This document shows, piece after piece, positions 17,732 through 27,675 of a DNA stretch of 64,000 nt. A program made the position numbers and the translations under genes. Each line of letters begins with the position of its first letter. Position 1 is the first letter of the stretch. A model generated the notes under the pieces. That model did no database searches. It was not told where the DNA came from and saw only the letters and a list, made by a program, of their open reading frames with translations. Source of the DNA: Komagataeibacter diospyri (GTDB lineage: Bacteria > Pseudomonadota > Alphaproteobacteria > Acetobacterales > Acetobacteraceae); NCBI RefSeq assembly GCF_006538165.1, contig NZ_BDLU01000013.1:1-64000 (forward strand), written 5' to 3'.

Positions 17732-18838
17732 TTATGACCCATTTTCGCGGCGTGCTGCGCCCCGACGGCGTATGGTCCACATACCCACGCCGGAGAACGC
17801 CAGCACGACAAGCACCAGGCCACCTGCCGCCACGGCGGTTTTCCATATGACGGCGACGGGAGCAGGCGCAGCAAGCCTTGCTTCATGAAGCATATGCAGC
17901 CACTGGAAGCTCCATTCTCCCCGGCGTTGTTGTCCTGGGTCGCGGGTTATGTGCATGCGGCCTGTCGGGGCATCGTATTGAACGGTAGCCGGGTGGTTGG
18001 GGCCATAGGCAGGCAGGATCACTTCGAGCGACTGTTGTGCCGGGTGTTCCCCCAACTGCACTGATAACAGGATCGTTTCCGGCATCTGTTTTTTTAGCGC
18101 AGCCAGTGATTCGTCCAGTCCCTGTTCTCCTGTGGTGGAGGCTGGGGACGCATGTTCATGATGGCTGTGTTCATGGGCAGCGGGACGACTGATGCCAAAC
18201 AGGGGACGTGCGAAGGGAAACGCCAGCACGGATCCGCTAAGTGCCATGAAAAGTAGCAGGAACGAAAACCAGAATCCTGAACTGACATGCACCTCCCGCC
18301 ACAGGCGCAGGCCACGTGCACGGGGTGCGATCATGACGGTCTTGCGCCATTTTCCCGTTTTCCATAATGCGGGATGGGGCCACCATATGACCAGACCTGT
18401 AAACGCCATGGCGCTTAGTATGATGCCCATTATGCCTGTTGCCGTCTGTCCGTAGGGCAGCAGGAACAGATCCGCATGAAGATTGTGCAGGAAGCGGATA
18501 TAGGACGGCACAACATATGTATTGATAACCGACGGATGATAGGGATTGACGAACACTTCAAAGGTCGGATGCCGTTCTCCTGCTGGCCCATATGTGACCA
18601 TCGCGCTATCGCCGGCCCAGCGTGCGGGGATGAGGCGCAGCGGGATCATGCCGGCCGGGGCGCGAGGGCGGGATGCGGCAATTATGGCTTCGGCCCCGGC
18701 CTGTGCATCAGTAGCCGTGACATGGGGGCGTTGTGGCAGCAGCAGCGGAATGACGATCAGCAGCGTTCCGGTCAGTCCCTGCAGGACCAGTGGAAGCATA
18801 AGGAGAAGTCCCATCCAGCGATGGATTTTACGAAACAC
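17732..18838 (-). CDS. PepSY-domain inner-membrane protein (PiuB-like)
   Basis: A 368-residue protein with an N-terminal helix (FRKIHRWMGLLLMLPLVLQ), a periplasmic PepSY-like region, a pair of helices near residues 135-155 and 195-215 with conserved LHADL and REVHVSSGFW blocks, a His-rich periplasmic loop (HEHSHHEH) and a final helix. This is the PepSY-associated TM family often linked to iron uptake or flavin/haem reduction. The His-rich loop may bind metal. It has no obvious operon partner; the neighbours are an IS element and a transporter. Confidence 0.8.
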   Translation of the reverse strand: MFRKIHRWMGLLLMLPLVLQGLTGTLLIVIPLLLPQRPHVTATDAQAGAEAIIAASRPRAPAGMIPLRLIPARWAGDSAMVTYGPAGERHPTFEVFVNPYHPSVINTYVVPSYIRFLHNLHADLFLLPYGQTATGIMGIILSAMAFTGLVIWWPHPALWKTGKWRKTVMIAPRARGLRLWREVHVSSGFWFSFLLLFMALSGSVLAFPFARPLFGISRPAAHEHSHHEHASPASTTGEQGLDESLAALKKQMPETILLSVQLGEHPAQQSLEVILPAYGPNHPATVQYDAPTGRMHITRDPGQQRRGEWSFQWLHMLHEARLAAPAPVAVIWKTAVAAGGLVLVVLAFSGVGMWTIRRRGAARRENGS

Positions 18839-19309
18839 GCTGCTTGTTTTCCTGCATGTCTATGACAGACCATAATGCTATCATGGCATGATCATGATGA
18901 CCAACCGTCCAACCCCTGGATTGAAGTAAAAAAACGTATCATTTTCCTGTTTTGTATAATGTGCATTGATTGAACGCTTTATGTGATGCGCATCATCAAT
19001 TGCAGATCAGAATATGAAATATTTATATGTAAAAATATCTATAAATAATGGTATTTATGTAGTCTGATCGGAATATAACTTTTGCGGTCGGTTAATGACA
19101 CCTGAAGTGGTGACGCGTCCCTCAGGATGGAGGATATGCTGGTTTTTTTGTTGCGACCGTATAATGATATGGTAAAAATTTTTATATTGCAGCCTGCGCA
19201 TATACAAAATGGCAATGCTGATAAATTCAGAAAATGTGTTCGCCGGAATGAACCGATTCCGTTATGAATGGAGTGCTGTGGATAAGGCTACAGGTCAACA
19301 GGAGGGTTT
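18839..19309. promoter_or_regulatory. Divergent intergenic region with a 12-base palindrome
   Basis: About 470 bases between the divergent PepSY and transporter genes, AT-rich. The perfect palindrome TGATGCGCATCA lies at 18984-18995 and could be an operator. No reading frame is supported. GGAGGG just before 19310 is the ribosome-binding site of the transporter. Confidence 0.45.
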
Positions 19310-20584
19310 GTGAACAACGGTCCAGGTCATGTGCGCCGCGCGGCACTGTCGGCTTTTGTCGGCACTTCGCTCGAATTTTATGATTATTACGTCTATGCGC
19401 TGGCATCCGCGCTGGTTCTGGGTCATGTATTCTTTCCCGGTGAAAAAACGACTGTTTCCGATATCGCATCTTTCGGCACGCTAGCGGCAGGGTTCATCGC
19501 CCGTCCCCTGGCTGGCACCGTATTCGGCATTCTGGGGGACCGCTGGGGGCGCAGGCGGATACTGACCCTGACGGTGGCGGCGATGGGACTGGCCACCATG
19601 GGGGTGGGTCTGCTGCCGGGTTATGCGTCCATCGGGGTATGGGCACCCATCCTGCTGGTGGCGCTGCGTATCGTGCAGGGCATATCAGTCGGAGGGGAAT
19701 GGGGTGGTGCCGTGCTTATGGCCAGTGAGCATGCGACGGCGGGCAGCAAGACATTCGCGGCCTCCTTCGCACAGCTTGGCAGTCCGGCCGGTATGCTGCT
19801 GGCATTGCTGACCTTTCGCATGGCCAATGCCTTTGGGGTGGAAACGTTTCTGGCCTGGACATGGCGTATCCCATTCCTGTTGGGAGGCGGTATTGCGTTG
19901 GGCTGCTACCTGTTGCGACGGCAATTGCATGAAACCCCTGAATTCCTTGCCCAGGTCGCAGATGCACAAGCACCACCGCCTTCATCCCTGAGTGCCCTGT
20001 CGGGAGAGTGGACAAAAATTGTTTATGCCGGTGCTGCTGCCGTCATCGGGACGGCAGGTTTTTTCTTCATGAACACGTTCCTGCTCAGCTATGCAACGCG
20101 TTATGAACATATTGACCGCGAAACCATTCTGAATGCGCTGTTCATTGCCACTTTTCTGCAACTTGTCACCCAGCCACTGGCGGCATGGACTGGCGAACGG
20201 GTAGGGGAGACGCGTTTCCTGCTGACCACGGCAACGGCCTGTGCCTTTCTGCCCTATCCCATGTTCCTGCTTTTGCGGACGCATGATATCTGGCTGATTT
20301 CAGCGGGTATCTCAGCCACTATTGTTACCTTGTCCGCCTTTTATGCCGTTGTGGCCGGATATATGGCGGCAGCTTTTCGGCCTGCGATCCGTTATACTGC
20401 CATTTCCATTGCCTATCAGACCAGTTCTTCGCTGATTTCCGGTTTTACGCCGTTGATCGGGACGCTCATCGCTGCCCGTTATGCAGGGCAATGGCTGCCG
20501 CTAGCTGTTTTTTTCTCCATTCTTGCAGGGATATCCATTGTGGGTGTTCTTGGTCTGGCGCGTACAGGTCCTGCAGGGCAGTGA
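19310..20584 (+). CDS. MFS transporter, metabolite:H+ symporter (MHS) family
   Basis: A 424-residue protein with 12 predicted helices. An N-terminal SLEFYDYYVYA block, the loop 2-3 motif GDRWGRRRIL and RIVQGISVGGEWGGAV are hallmarks of the MHS subfamily (shikimate, proline/betaine, citrate and alpha-ketoglutarate symporters). The start is a GTG at 19310 after a strong GGAGGG. Substrate is not predictable here. A weak hairpin terminator follows. Confidence 0.85.
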   Translation: MNNGPGHVRRAALSAFVGTSLEFYDYYVYALASALVLGHVFFPGEKTTVSDIASFGTLAAGFIARPLAGTVFGILGDRWGRRRILTLTVAAMGLATMGVGLLPGYASIGVWAPILLVALRIVQGISVGGEWGGAVLMASEHATAGSKTFAASFAQLGSPAGMLLALLTFRMANAFGVETFLAWTWRIPFLLGGGIALGCYLLRRQLHETPEFLAQVADAQAPPPSSLSALSGEWTKIVYAGAAAVIGTAGFFFMNTFLLSYATRYEHIDRETILNALFIATFLQLVTQPLAAWTGERVGETRFLLTTATACAFLPYPMFLLLRTHDIWLISAGISATIVTLSAFYAVVAGYMAAAFRPAIRYTAISIAYQTSSSLISGFTPLIGTLIAARYAGQWLPLAVFFSILAGISIVGVLGLARTGPAGQ

Positions 20585-20628
20585 GAGAAATTTTTAAATG
20601 CTTCACCCCAAAAATCTCTTAATCGATT

Positions 20629-20655
20629 GCCTGATATTTTCCGGGCAGGCTTTTT
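20629..20655 (+). terminator. Possible Rho-independent terminator
   Basis: GCCTG (20629-20633) pairs with CAGGC (20646-20650) and is followed by five T residues. It lies between the transporter gene and the convergent phosphatase gene. Confidence 0.45.
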
Positions 20656-20699
20656 ACGCTGCTTCTTGGCCTTTTCATCCTGTCATACGGAGTATGTTT

Positions 20700-21950
20700 T
20701 CAGGAATGCGTAACCACCAGTGCGGGTAATCGGGAACCCATGGGAATGCTCTGTTCTGATGGTCGCCATTCACCGGTATTCTCATCGCATCCCTGCAGGA
20801 CAAAGCGGGGCTGCGGGACTGATAACTGTGCTGCGGCCCGGCTTGCTATGGTACCAATCGGGCCGGAAGACAGTCGGTTGACCACCAGCCCAAGGCGGGT
20901 ATCGGGAAATTCGGTCAGCATGGCGTAATCTCCGTCACTATCCCCACACACCAGTAACGGTCCATAACCGCGTGCCCCTGCCAGTGCCTGACGTATGGCA
21001 CGTACCTTGCCCGTGCGATAGGTGACGGGCCAGTGCGGTGCGGCATCAAGCCCCAGTCTGCCACCGGACCAGTCCATACGTACGCCCATAATATTCTGGC
21101 GTGGCAGGTCATAGCCATAATCGGGATCGGTAGCGAACACGGCCACGACTTCTTCCAGTGATGCGGAACAGACATAAACATCAATGCCCGCCTGCTGCAG
21201 CACCGATTGCAGGTTCGCGATCTCCGGTGTCAGGCGCAGTCCGGTCTGGATGGGGCGTGCAACGATGCCTGCCTGTCCGGTCCGGGTGTGCGGCGTGATC
21301 CATGTTTCCTGTCCCATGCCCTGCGCCAGATGCCATGAGTTGGATGCCTTGGCCAACGCCGCCAGTCCGGTTGCGTCATGACCGGCCAGCAAGCGGATGA
21401 TCCAGCGGCAGGCTATATCTCCATTGCATGTGGCGTTGATGGCATCATAGGCAAAAACAAGCTTCGAACGCAGACTTAGCAGCGCCGGGTCTGTTGGCGC
21501 CGGGGGCATGGACCGGGCGGACAGAAGGGCATAATCCGCGCACAGATCGGCATGAAGGTCCCTGAAGCGGATATTTTGTCCACATACGGTCCGAAAGGGG
21601 CCTGTAAATGTGTGTGCAGGTACGTCGCGTGCTGTCGCCTGGGCAAAGGTTTCGGCTGACATCGCGAATGCAAAATGGTTGGCCGTGTAATGCAGCAGGC
21701 TTTCCTCGCAATCGCCCGCGATACAGGTGTTGTCCCAGTCGAATACGGCATAAGGGCGCCGGGCCGGGTTATAGCTGGCGGCGGCATTGCCATGGATGGC
21801 GATCAGGCGTTCGATTATGCGGCGGGTGCGGGGCGCCCATTTCAGCGGTGCCAGCGCCGGGGCGCATCCAGCGGCCCATGCGGGCAAAGATGGGCTGATG
21901 CCAGCCGTGATACCAGCGGCCAGCATGGTGCGACGGGTCAGGAATTTCAT
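20700..21950 (-). CDS. Exported HAD-family phosphatase, phosphorylcholine-phosphatase-like
   Basis: A 416-residue protein with a signal peptide (RRTMLAAGITAG, cleaved near AWA-A). HAD motif I FDWDNT has Asp71 as nucleophile and Asp73; a CSAS motif II serves as Ser; and GDSDGDYAML near residue 330 is motif IV. The start overlaps the stop of the phospholipase C gene (ATGA at 21947-21950), so both are one operon. A periplasmic phosphatase coupled to a phospholipase C fits removal of phosphate from phosphocholine, as in pseudomonads. The exact substrate is inferred from that context. Confidence 0.7.
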   Translation of the reverse strand: MKFLTRRTMLAAGITAGISPSLPAWAAGCAPALAPLKWAPRTRRIIERLIAIHGNAAASYNPARRPYAVFDWDNTCIAGDCEESLLHYTANHFAFAMSAETFAQATARDVPAHTFTGPFRTVCGQNIRFRDLHADLCADYALLSARSMPPAPTDPALLSLRSKLVFAYDAINATCNGDIACRWIIRLLAGHDATGLAALAKASNSWHLAQGMGQETWITPHTRTGQAGIVARPIQTGLRLTPEIANLQSVLQQAGIDVYVCSASLEEVVAVFATDPDYGYDLPRQNIMGVRMDWSGGRLGLDAAPHWPVTYRTGKVRAIRQALAGARGYGPLLVCGDSDGDYAMLTEFPDTRLGLVVNRLSSGPIGTIASRAAAQLSVPQPRFVLQGCDENTGEWRPSEQSIPMGSRLPALVVTHS

Positions 21951-23971
21951 GCGCCGGTCTGGCCCATATGGGGATCCGTACGGCTTGGCCTGCCATTTTC
22001 GATATGTCCCGCCAACTGGATCAGGCGGTGCGCGTGATGCGGGTCGTGGACGGTCAGGTCATACCAGTGATCGGATGCGGCGATCGGCCATATGGTGTCG
22101 GTTGTCATATTGGGAGACAGTTCAGCTTCGTGGACGGTGTGGGTATAGGCATCTTCAATCCGGACCGTGCGGGATGCATGGCCATGGTTATGTAGCGACA
22201 GCACAACCACGTCACGGGCCGGGTCGTAACGCAGGGTTGCGCCCGGCAGGCTCTTGCCCTGAAACTGGCGGAAGAAACCGTTAGGTCCATGGATCGTCAC
22301 GGGCTGGCTGCCGTGGGCTGTGACCGGTAGGGTCATGTCGGATCCGGTGCCCAGTGTATAATGGCGTGTTATCCTGCCATCACGGATACGCAGTACCGCA
22401 CCCTGCCTGCCTTCATTCGCGATATGGAGATGACCCGGCGCAATCAGGTCCGCATGCAGCCGGTAGGGCAGGGCGCGGGCCGGACGTTGGCCGGTTTCCT
22501 GCTGCGGCAGAGCCTGCTGGACGGGAATATTGGGCTTGGGCAGCATGCATGACTGGCGTGTTTCCGCCAGATAGGTATCCGTCCGCGGCAGGTGCGCGGC
22601 CCACCGGCGGTCCGTCTGCGCAAAATCGAAAATGGAGGTCATGTCCCCGCATACAGCGCGCCGCCATGGGGTGATGTTGGGAGCTTCTACACCAAAACGC
22701 GTCTCAAGGAAGCGCAGGACCGAGGTATGGTCGAATACCTGTGAATTAACCCAGCCGCCCTTGGTCCATGGTGAGACCACGATTGCGGGCACGCGCGGCC
22801 CCAGTCCCACCGGGACGGTATGATAGGATTCCCCATCAGTTGCGATCGTGCTGGTGCCTTGGCGTGGGTCAAGTGCGGGGACCGGCGGGGGAACGTGGTC
22901 AAAGAAACCATCATTTTCATCATAATTCAGGATAAAAACTGTTTTGGCCCAGACATCGGGATGGCGCACAAAAACGTCCATCAGCCGGGAGATCAGGTGT
23001 TCGCCGTAACCGGGCGGGGCATCGGGATGTTCCGACAGGGCGGCTGGCGGCACGATCCATGAAACCTGCGGCAGCCTGCCATGCGCGACATCATCTTCAA
23101 AGGCGGCGACAAGGTAGCGGCCTTCGGTATCATGCATGTTGGTGGCGGTGGATCCCGGCACGATCAGGCGGGCGCGCTGATATTCCCATGACCGGGGATC
23201 AAGGTTACGAAATTGTGCAAAGGACGCCAGCGGGTTGTCACCAAAATTGTCATATTCCTGATAAACGCGCCATGATATGCCAGCCGCCTGCAGTTTTTCG
23301 GGATAGGTGGTCCAGCGGAAAGGTGTGAAATCAGCCCGGTCATGCGCCATGTCCGCGGACCAGTTGCCATCATCGACATTCCGTATGGCCTGCAATCCGT
23401 CATTACCGACCGCCAGCCCGTTCGTGCCTGTGAACAGGAACAGTCGATTGGGGTTGGTCGGTCCGAAAATGGAGGCATGATAGGCATCGCATATCGTAAA
23501 GGCATCGGCCAGCGCATAATAATAGGGAATTTCCGCGCGGGTGAAATGGCCCATGGTCATGGGCGTCTTGTGCGGCACCCACGTGTTCCAGTCATTCCAT
23601 GCCGTCTGCGTGCCTTTCCAGCTATGGTCAAGGCTGGCAAGGCAGGCGCTGGAGGTATGCGCGGTATTGAACAGGAAGGGCATGATATGGCCACCCTTCC
23701 CATCCGGTTGTGCAAAGACACTGCTGCCATCGGGCAGTTTTTCAGCGTGGGGATCACCATATCCCCGCACGCCCTGCAGGCAGCCGAAGTAGTGATCGAA
23801 TGACCGGTTTTCCTGCATCAGGATAACCACATGCTCCACGTCCTGTATCGTGCCGGTCACCCTGTTGGGGGCGACCGCCAGTGCCCGTTTCAGGTTTTCA
23901 GGCAGCGTCGCGCCAACGGCGGCGGCTGCGCTGAATTTCAGGAACTGACGGCGGTTGGGGATATCGGACAT
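21947..23971 (-). CDS. Phosphocholine-type phospholipase C, Tat-exported
   Basis: A 674-residue member of the phosphoesterase/AcpA-PlcH family. A Tat signal NRRQFLKFSAAAAVG lies at the N-terminus. The nucleophile-containing MQENRSFDHYFG block comes at about residues 52-63, then NPNRLF, HPDAPP and the metal-binding YDENDGFFDHV block. Two C-terminal beta domains (PlcH-type) follow. It hydrolyses phospholipids to diacylglycerol and a phospho-alcohol outside the cytosol. The start at 23971 brings the Tat motif close to the N-terminus; 23986 is the alternative. It is the first gene of a two-gene operon with the HAD phosphatase. Confidence 0.85.
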   Translation of the reverse strand: MSDIPNRRQFLKFSAAAAVGATLPENLKRALAVAPNRVTGTIQDVEHVVILMQENRSFDHYFGCLQGVRGYGDPHAEKLPDGSSVFAQPDGKGGHIMPFLFNTAHTSSACLASLDHSWKGTQTAWNDWNTWVPHKTPMTMGHFTRAEIPYYYALADAFTICDAYHASIFGPTNPNRLFLFTGTNGLAVGNDGLQAIRNVDDGNWSADMAHDRADFTPFRWTTYPEKLQAAGISWRVYQEYDNFGDNPLASFAQFRNLDPRSWEYQRARLIVPGSTATNMHDTEGRYLVAAFEDDVAHGRLPQVSWIVPPAALSEHPDAPPGYGEHLISRLMDVFVRHPDVWAKTVFILNYDENDGFFDHVPPPVPALDPRQGTSTIATDGESYHTVPVGLGPRVPAIVVSPWTKGGWVNSQVFDHTSVLRFLETRFGVEAPNITPWRRAVCGDMTSIFDFAQTDRRWAAHLPRTDTYLAETRQSCMLPKPNIPVQQALPQQETGQRPARALPYRLHADLIAPGHLHIANEGRQGAVLRIRDGRITRHYTLGTGSDMTLPVTAHGSQPVTIHGPNGFFRQFQGKSLPGATLRYDPARDVVVLSLHNHGHASRTVRIEDAYTHTVHEAELSPNMTTDTIWPIAASDHWYDLTVHDPHHAHRLIQLAGHIENGRPSRTDPHMGQTGA

Positions 23972-24021
23972 GGGGTGGTCATCCATAGACTGATGAAGGG
24001 TCGAAAGCCGGCGTGGTGATA

Positions 24022-26403
24022 TCAGAAAAAGTGCTTGCGCAGGGTGAAGAAGACCATGCGCGGCGCACCGGCCTGCAGTGTCTGCAGGCTGCCCGTGGGG
24101 TCGCTTACCGCAAAGCCCGTGCTGCCGACCGTTGCCACGTAGCGCTTGTCGAACAGGTTGGTCACGTTGATCTGCGCATCCAGACCACGCAGTGCCCAGT
24201 TATGGCTGTGGAAACGGTAACCGACGTTCAGGTTGAAGATGTCATTCGGCTTGATCCACTGGTCGTTGGTGTAAGTATAGGTCCGGCGTCCCTGATACTG
24301 CATGCCAATATTACCCCAGATCGTGCCATCATCATAACTGATCTGGACGTTGGCCAGGTTGCGCGGCATGCCAACCACGCTCTTGCCGCGGGTGGCGTAG
24401 GTCACGCCGCCCGTAGTCAGGTTGTCATCATAGACGGACTGGTTATATGCGTAGGACACATACAGCGACCAGTTATCCGCAAAGCGGTAGTTGAATGCCG
24501 TATCAATGCCACGGGCGGTCACGCCACCGACATTCGTCAGGATACTGGCGTAACCCTGAACGTTCGTGCCGCTGGATACAGGTGAAATGGATGCCAGCCG
24601 GTCCTCGAATTCGATGTAGTAACCGGTAATGGACGCCTGGATGCGCCGGTTATGGAATCGGTAGCCAATTTCCTCGCTGTAGGACATTTCCGGGTGCAGC
24701 GTTTTCTTGGACGCGGCATAGGCGGCGGATGTCATTGCAAACGGACTGGTGGCGCCCGTGGTCGAGTTGTCAAAGGCCGCCATGTTGCGGGCGAAATCGG
24801 CAAAGATTTCGTTATGGCGGTTGATGCGGTAGTTGGCGCCAAGCTGCGGCAGGAAACCATTGGCCGATGTAATGGAACCCGATGCATATGTATTGGCCAC
24901 CGGTGTGCCCATGTAGTTGCCTTCCAGCTGGCGGCCCCGGTTATCGACAACCAGTGACTTGAAACCGTAATTCAGTTTCAGGGCCGGGGTGATCTGCCAT
25001 GTATCCTGAATATGGAACTGGTAGGTCTTGGTGTTGAAGGCGCTCTGCCACTGGGTTTCGAACGGGTTGTTGCGGAACCAGTGGACGGAACTGCCTGTAT
25101 ATTTGTCCGCGCTGAGCGGATAGAAGCGACGTGCCTGTTCAAAATCGTTGTTTTCAAACCAGAAGCCACCTTCGATCGTATGATGTGCGATCTCATAGGA
25201 CAGGCTGCCGATAAAGCCTTCGCGGTGAATGTCATATTCCGTGGTACGGACGGAAAGTGGAGATCCACCCAGGGATGCAGGTGTTGCCGTATATGGCGTG
25301 GCGTAAATGCCTTCACCCGTATTGGTATGACCGTAAACGGTGGCGAAGCCCTTCAGGTGGTCGGTCAGATGGAAATCGAACTTGCCATACCCCAGCACAT
25401 CCTGACGCAGGCCGGCGGAGTTGTAATAGGACTGATCCTGGTTGGCGATGCCTGCGGGGAAGGGCTTGCCGGTCTGGTAAGCCGTGGCGATCTGCTTGGC
25501 CAGTCCATAGTTGTTGGTAACGTTATCGACGTTATAACCCTTGGTCTGGATCATCTGCAGTGAGAGATCCTGATAATCATTTTCCGCGCGCTGGCTGTAA
25601 TCACCGAACAGGGTGAGCTTGACCTTGTCACCCAGCGGCTGGATGAACTTGGCATTGGCCTGCTGCTGCTGCTGGATGCCGTCGCCCTTCCACTTGTTGG
25701 CATCCTGATAGTCATAGGAAACATAAAGCCGCCCGCCACCGGGCAGGGTGCCTGAATTGATACGGGCGAATGTGCGCCATGTGCCGTATGATCCCACGGT
25801 ACCCGCTACATCAACGCCAAATTTCTTGCTTGGGTCAATGGACGTGAATTCCAGCGCGCCACCGAGATCGTTTGATGCAGCCACACCGACTGCACCCGCG
25901 CCCTGGGCCAGTGTTGCCGGCCCATTATTTTCCGTCTGCAGCGCACGACCGATTGAAAGACCGTTATCGTTACCATAAGCGAGGTTGCCCAGCGGGATGC
26001 CATCCATGGTGAAGCCAAGGCGGCTCTGGTCAAACCCACGGATGATGATCTGCTGCGACCACTCATACGATCCCAGCGGATCGGAAGAAGTGAACATGAC
26101 GCCCGGCAGCTTGGACAGGGTCTTGAGCGGACTGGTGCCGGGGGCGACTTCCTGCAGGGCGAGATGAGACAGCGACTGTGTTTCACGTGCGGCGCCCGCG
26201 CCCATGACAATGATAGATTCCGCCTTGGTGGCGGTTACGGAATCCGCCCTGGCGTTTGCCGTGGCTTTGCCTGCAGGGGCTTTGCCACGCTGGTCCGTCT
26301 GCTTGGTTACAGGCTGCTTCTGTGCCGTGCTGGCTGCATGGGCATTATGGAAAAACAAAGAACTCATGCATGTTGTGAGAAGAAGAATCTTATTCTTTTT
26401 CAT
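24022..26403 (-). CDS. TonB-dependent outer-membrane receptor
   Basis: A 793-residue receptor with signal peptide (ending at NAHAA), a TonB-box-like AESIIVMG segment near residue 62, a plug domain (LSKLPGVMF, IIIRGFDQSRLGFTMDGIPLG, LGGALEF) and a C-terminal barrel ending in Phe. Together with the phospholipase C and phosphatase genes just downstream on the same strand it may belong to a phosphate or lipid-product scavenging unit, but the 50-base gap does not prove an operon. Ligand unknown. It differs clearly from the two related receptors at 28.3 and 50.2 kb. Confidence 0.88.
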   Translation of the reverse strand: MKKNKILLLTTCMSSLFFHNAHAASTAQKQPVTKQTDQRGKAPAGKATANARADSVTATKAESIIVMGAGAARETQSLSHLALQEVAPGTSPLKTLSKLPGVMFTSSDPLGSYEWSQQIIIRGFDQSRLGFTMDGIPLGNLAYGNDNGLSIGRALQTENNGPATLAQGAGAVGVAASNDLGGALEFTSIDPSKKFGVDVAGTVGSYGTWRTFARINSGTLPGGGRLYVSYDYQDANKWKGDGIQQQQQANAKFIQPLGDKVKLTLFGDYSQRAENDYQDLSLQMIQTKGYNVDNVTNNYGLAKQIATAYQTGKPFPAGIANQDQSYYNSAGLRQDVLGYGKFDFHLTDHLKGFATVYGHTNTGEGIYATPYTATPASLGGSPLSVRTTEYDIHREGFIGSLSYEIAHHTIEGGFWFENNDFEQARRFYPLSADKYTGSSVHWFRNNPFETQWQSAFNTKTYQFHIQDTWQITPALKLNYGFKSLVVDNRGRQLEGNYMGTPVANTYASGSITSANGFLPQLGANYRINRHNEIFADFARNMAAFDNSTTGATSPFAMTSAAYAASKKTLHPEMSYSEEIGYRFHNRRIQASITGYYIEFEDRLASISPVSSGTNVQGYASILTNVGGVTARGIDTAFNYRFADNWSLYVSYAYNQSVYDDNLTTGGVTYATRGKSVVGMPRNLANVQISYDDGTIWGNIGMQYQGRRTYTYTNDQWIKPNDIFNLNVGYRFHSHNWALRGLDAQINVTNLFDKRYVATVGSTGFAVSDPTGSLQTLQAGAPRMVFFTLRKHFF

Positions 26404-27087
26404 GCAGCGTGATCCCTCATGACAAGGCCCCGATTGGTGGTGGTTGGATGACGCGGCACACCCTATGTTTCGGGTTTCATGGTGTCTCGTGATGATTTTA
26501 TGACACTATAATTACAGTATTATTAAATCTTTATATTATGCGACTGCGGAAATAATCGAATTGTTTCTAAACTGTTTTTTCAGTATTATATTTATTTTAT
26601 TTTGGTAATTTATGCGGGGTGTTCGCGTGAATGTTTTTTGCGATTTATGTTCTCTGAAATAAATAACAATAATTTTATTATTTTATGTGGAATTTTTATT
26701 TAAAAAATTTATCAATCTATGAGGAATTATTTTCATGATGACAGGCGGTGCGGGAGGCATATGGAGTGTTCATGTATGATGGATTCAGAAAGAAATCTAA
26801 TCCGGATACGAAGCAGTTTTCCATAATTCCATTAATATGAATGGAAAATATTGAAACGATATGGATATGAATTCAGGGCGGCTGTCCGGGTTTCAGACAT
26901 TGATGTGCGATGTAGGGATATATTGTTGTTTTTATGACACAGGAGCGAACGTTATCGTAATGGCAGCATATACGGACCATATCCACAGTGTCGCAATTGC
27001 CAATGTCATTTGCGCATGGCCCCGCGCATACGCAGTGTTCTGGTGGTCATGTCCTGCCTGTGATATGCCGTACGCAAACAGGACAGG
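26404..27087. other. AT-rich intergenic region
   Basis: About 680 bases between the TonB receptor gene (reverse strand) and the PAP2 gene (forward strand). It is rich in A/T runs, especially 26500-26720. Promoters for both genes should lie here, but no operator or convincing reading frame can be singled out. Confidence 0.5.
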
Positions 27088-27675
27088 GTGGCCCTTTCCC
27101 CCATGATGCGTTTCATCACCGACTTCGCCGATCAGGCCGATATTCTGCCGGTAGTGGTGACGGTTGGCTGTATCATGGGATTGCACGGATGGTGGCGGGG
27201 CATGCGGATCTGGTGTTCGGTGATCCCCCTGACGCTGGGTGTGATGCTTCTGCTCAAGATTGCGGGGCTGTATTATGCATGGTTCACGCAGGCGGACGTG
27301 TTCAGCCCCAGCGGGCATGTGGCGGCCGCCTGCATCACGTATGGCGGGCTGCTGGTTATGTTGCTGCGTCGTCGGTTTATCCATTATCCGGCTGCTATGC
27401 TGCTGCCCCTGCTGGGGGTCGCTGTGGTTATGGGATTTACCCGCTGGCGATTGCAGGCCCATACCATAGGCGAAATCGTGACCGGAACATGCATCGGGTG
27501 TGCTGCCGGGATGGTATTGGGACTGAAATGTGGTCCGGTACCCCGTTCGCTATGGGGGTATCTGCTGCCCTGCGTCGCGTGCGTCGCCCTGCTGTTCCAC
27601 GGGCTTCATATGGGGGCGGAAGAAACGATCCGTCGTGTCTTTTGTCCTCAGGAAATTTTTCCGACCCATCTATAA
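27088..27675 (+). CDS. PAP2-superfamily membrane phosphatase-like protein
   Basis: A 195-residue protein with five or six hydrophobic helices. The conserved SPSGHVAAACITYG block (PSGH motif) near residue 73 and the TRWRLQAHTIGEIVTGT block near residue 119 match motifs 2 and 3 of the PAP2 family, whose catalytic His and Arg lie in these. Such enzymes act on lipid phosphates or undecaprenyl diphosphate. Start choice is unsure: GTG at 27088 with AGGACAGG close by, or ATG at 27103. Confidence 0.75.
   Translation: MALSPMMRFITDFADQADILPVVVTVGCIMGLHGWWRGMRIWCSVIPLTLGVMLLLKIAGLYYAWFTQADVFSPSGHVAAACITYGGLLVMLLRRRFIHYPAAMLLPLLGVAVVMGFTRWRLQAHTIGEIVTGTCIGCAAGMVLGLKCGPVPRSLWGYLLPCVACVALLFHGLHMGAEETIRRVFCPQEIFPTHL

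Noticed and set aside
26861..27106. Small frame of 81 codons upstream of the PAP2 gene
   Set aside because: It overlaps the PAP2 start, lacks a ribosome-binding site and shows no family pattern.
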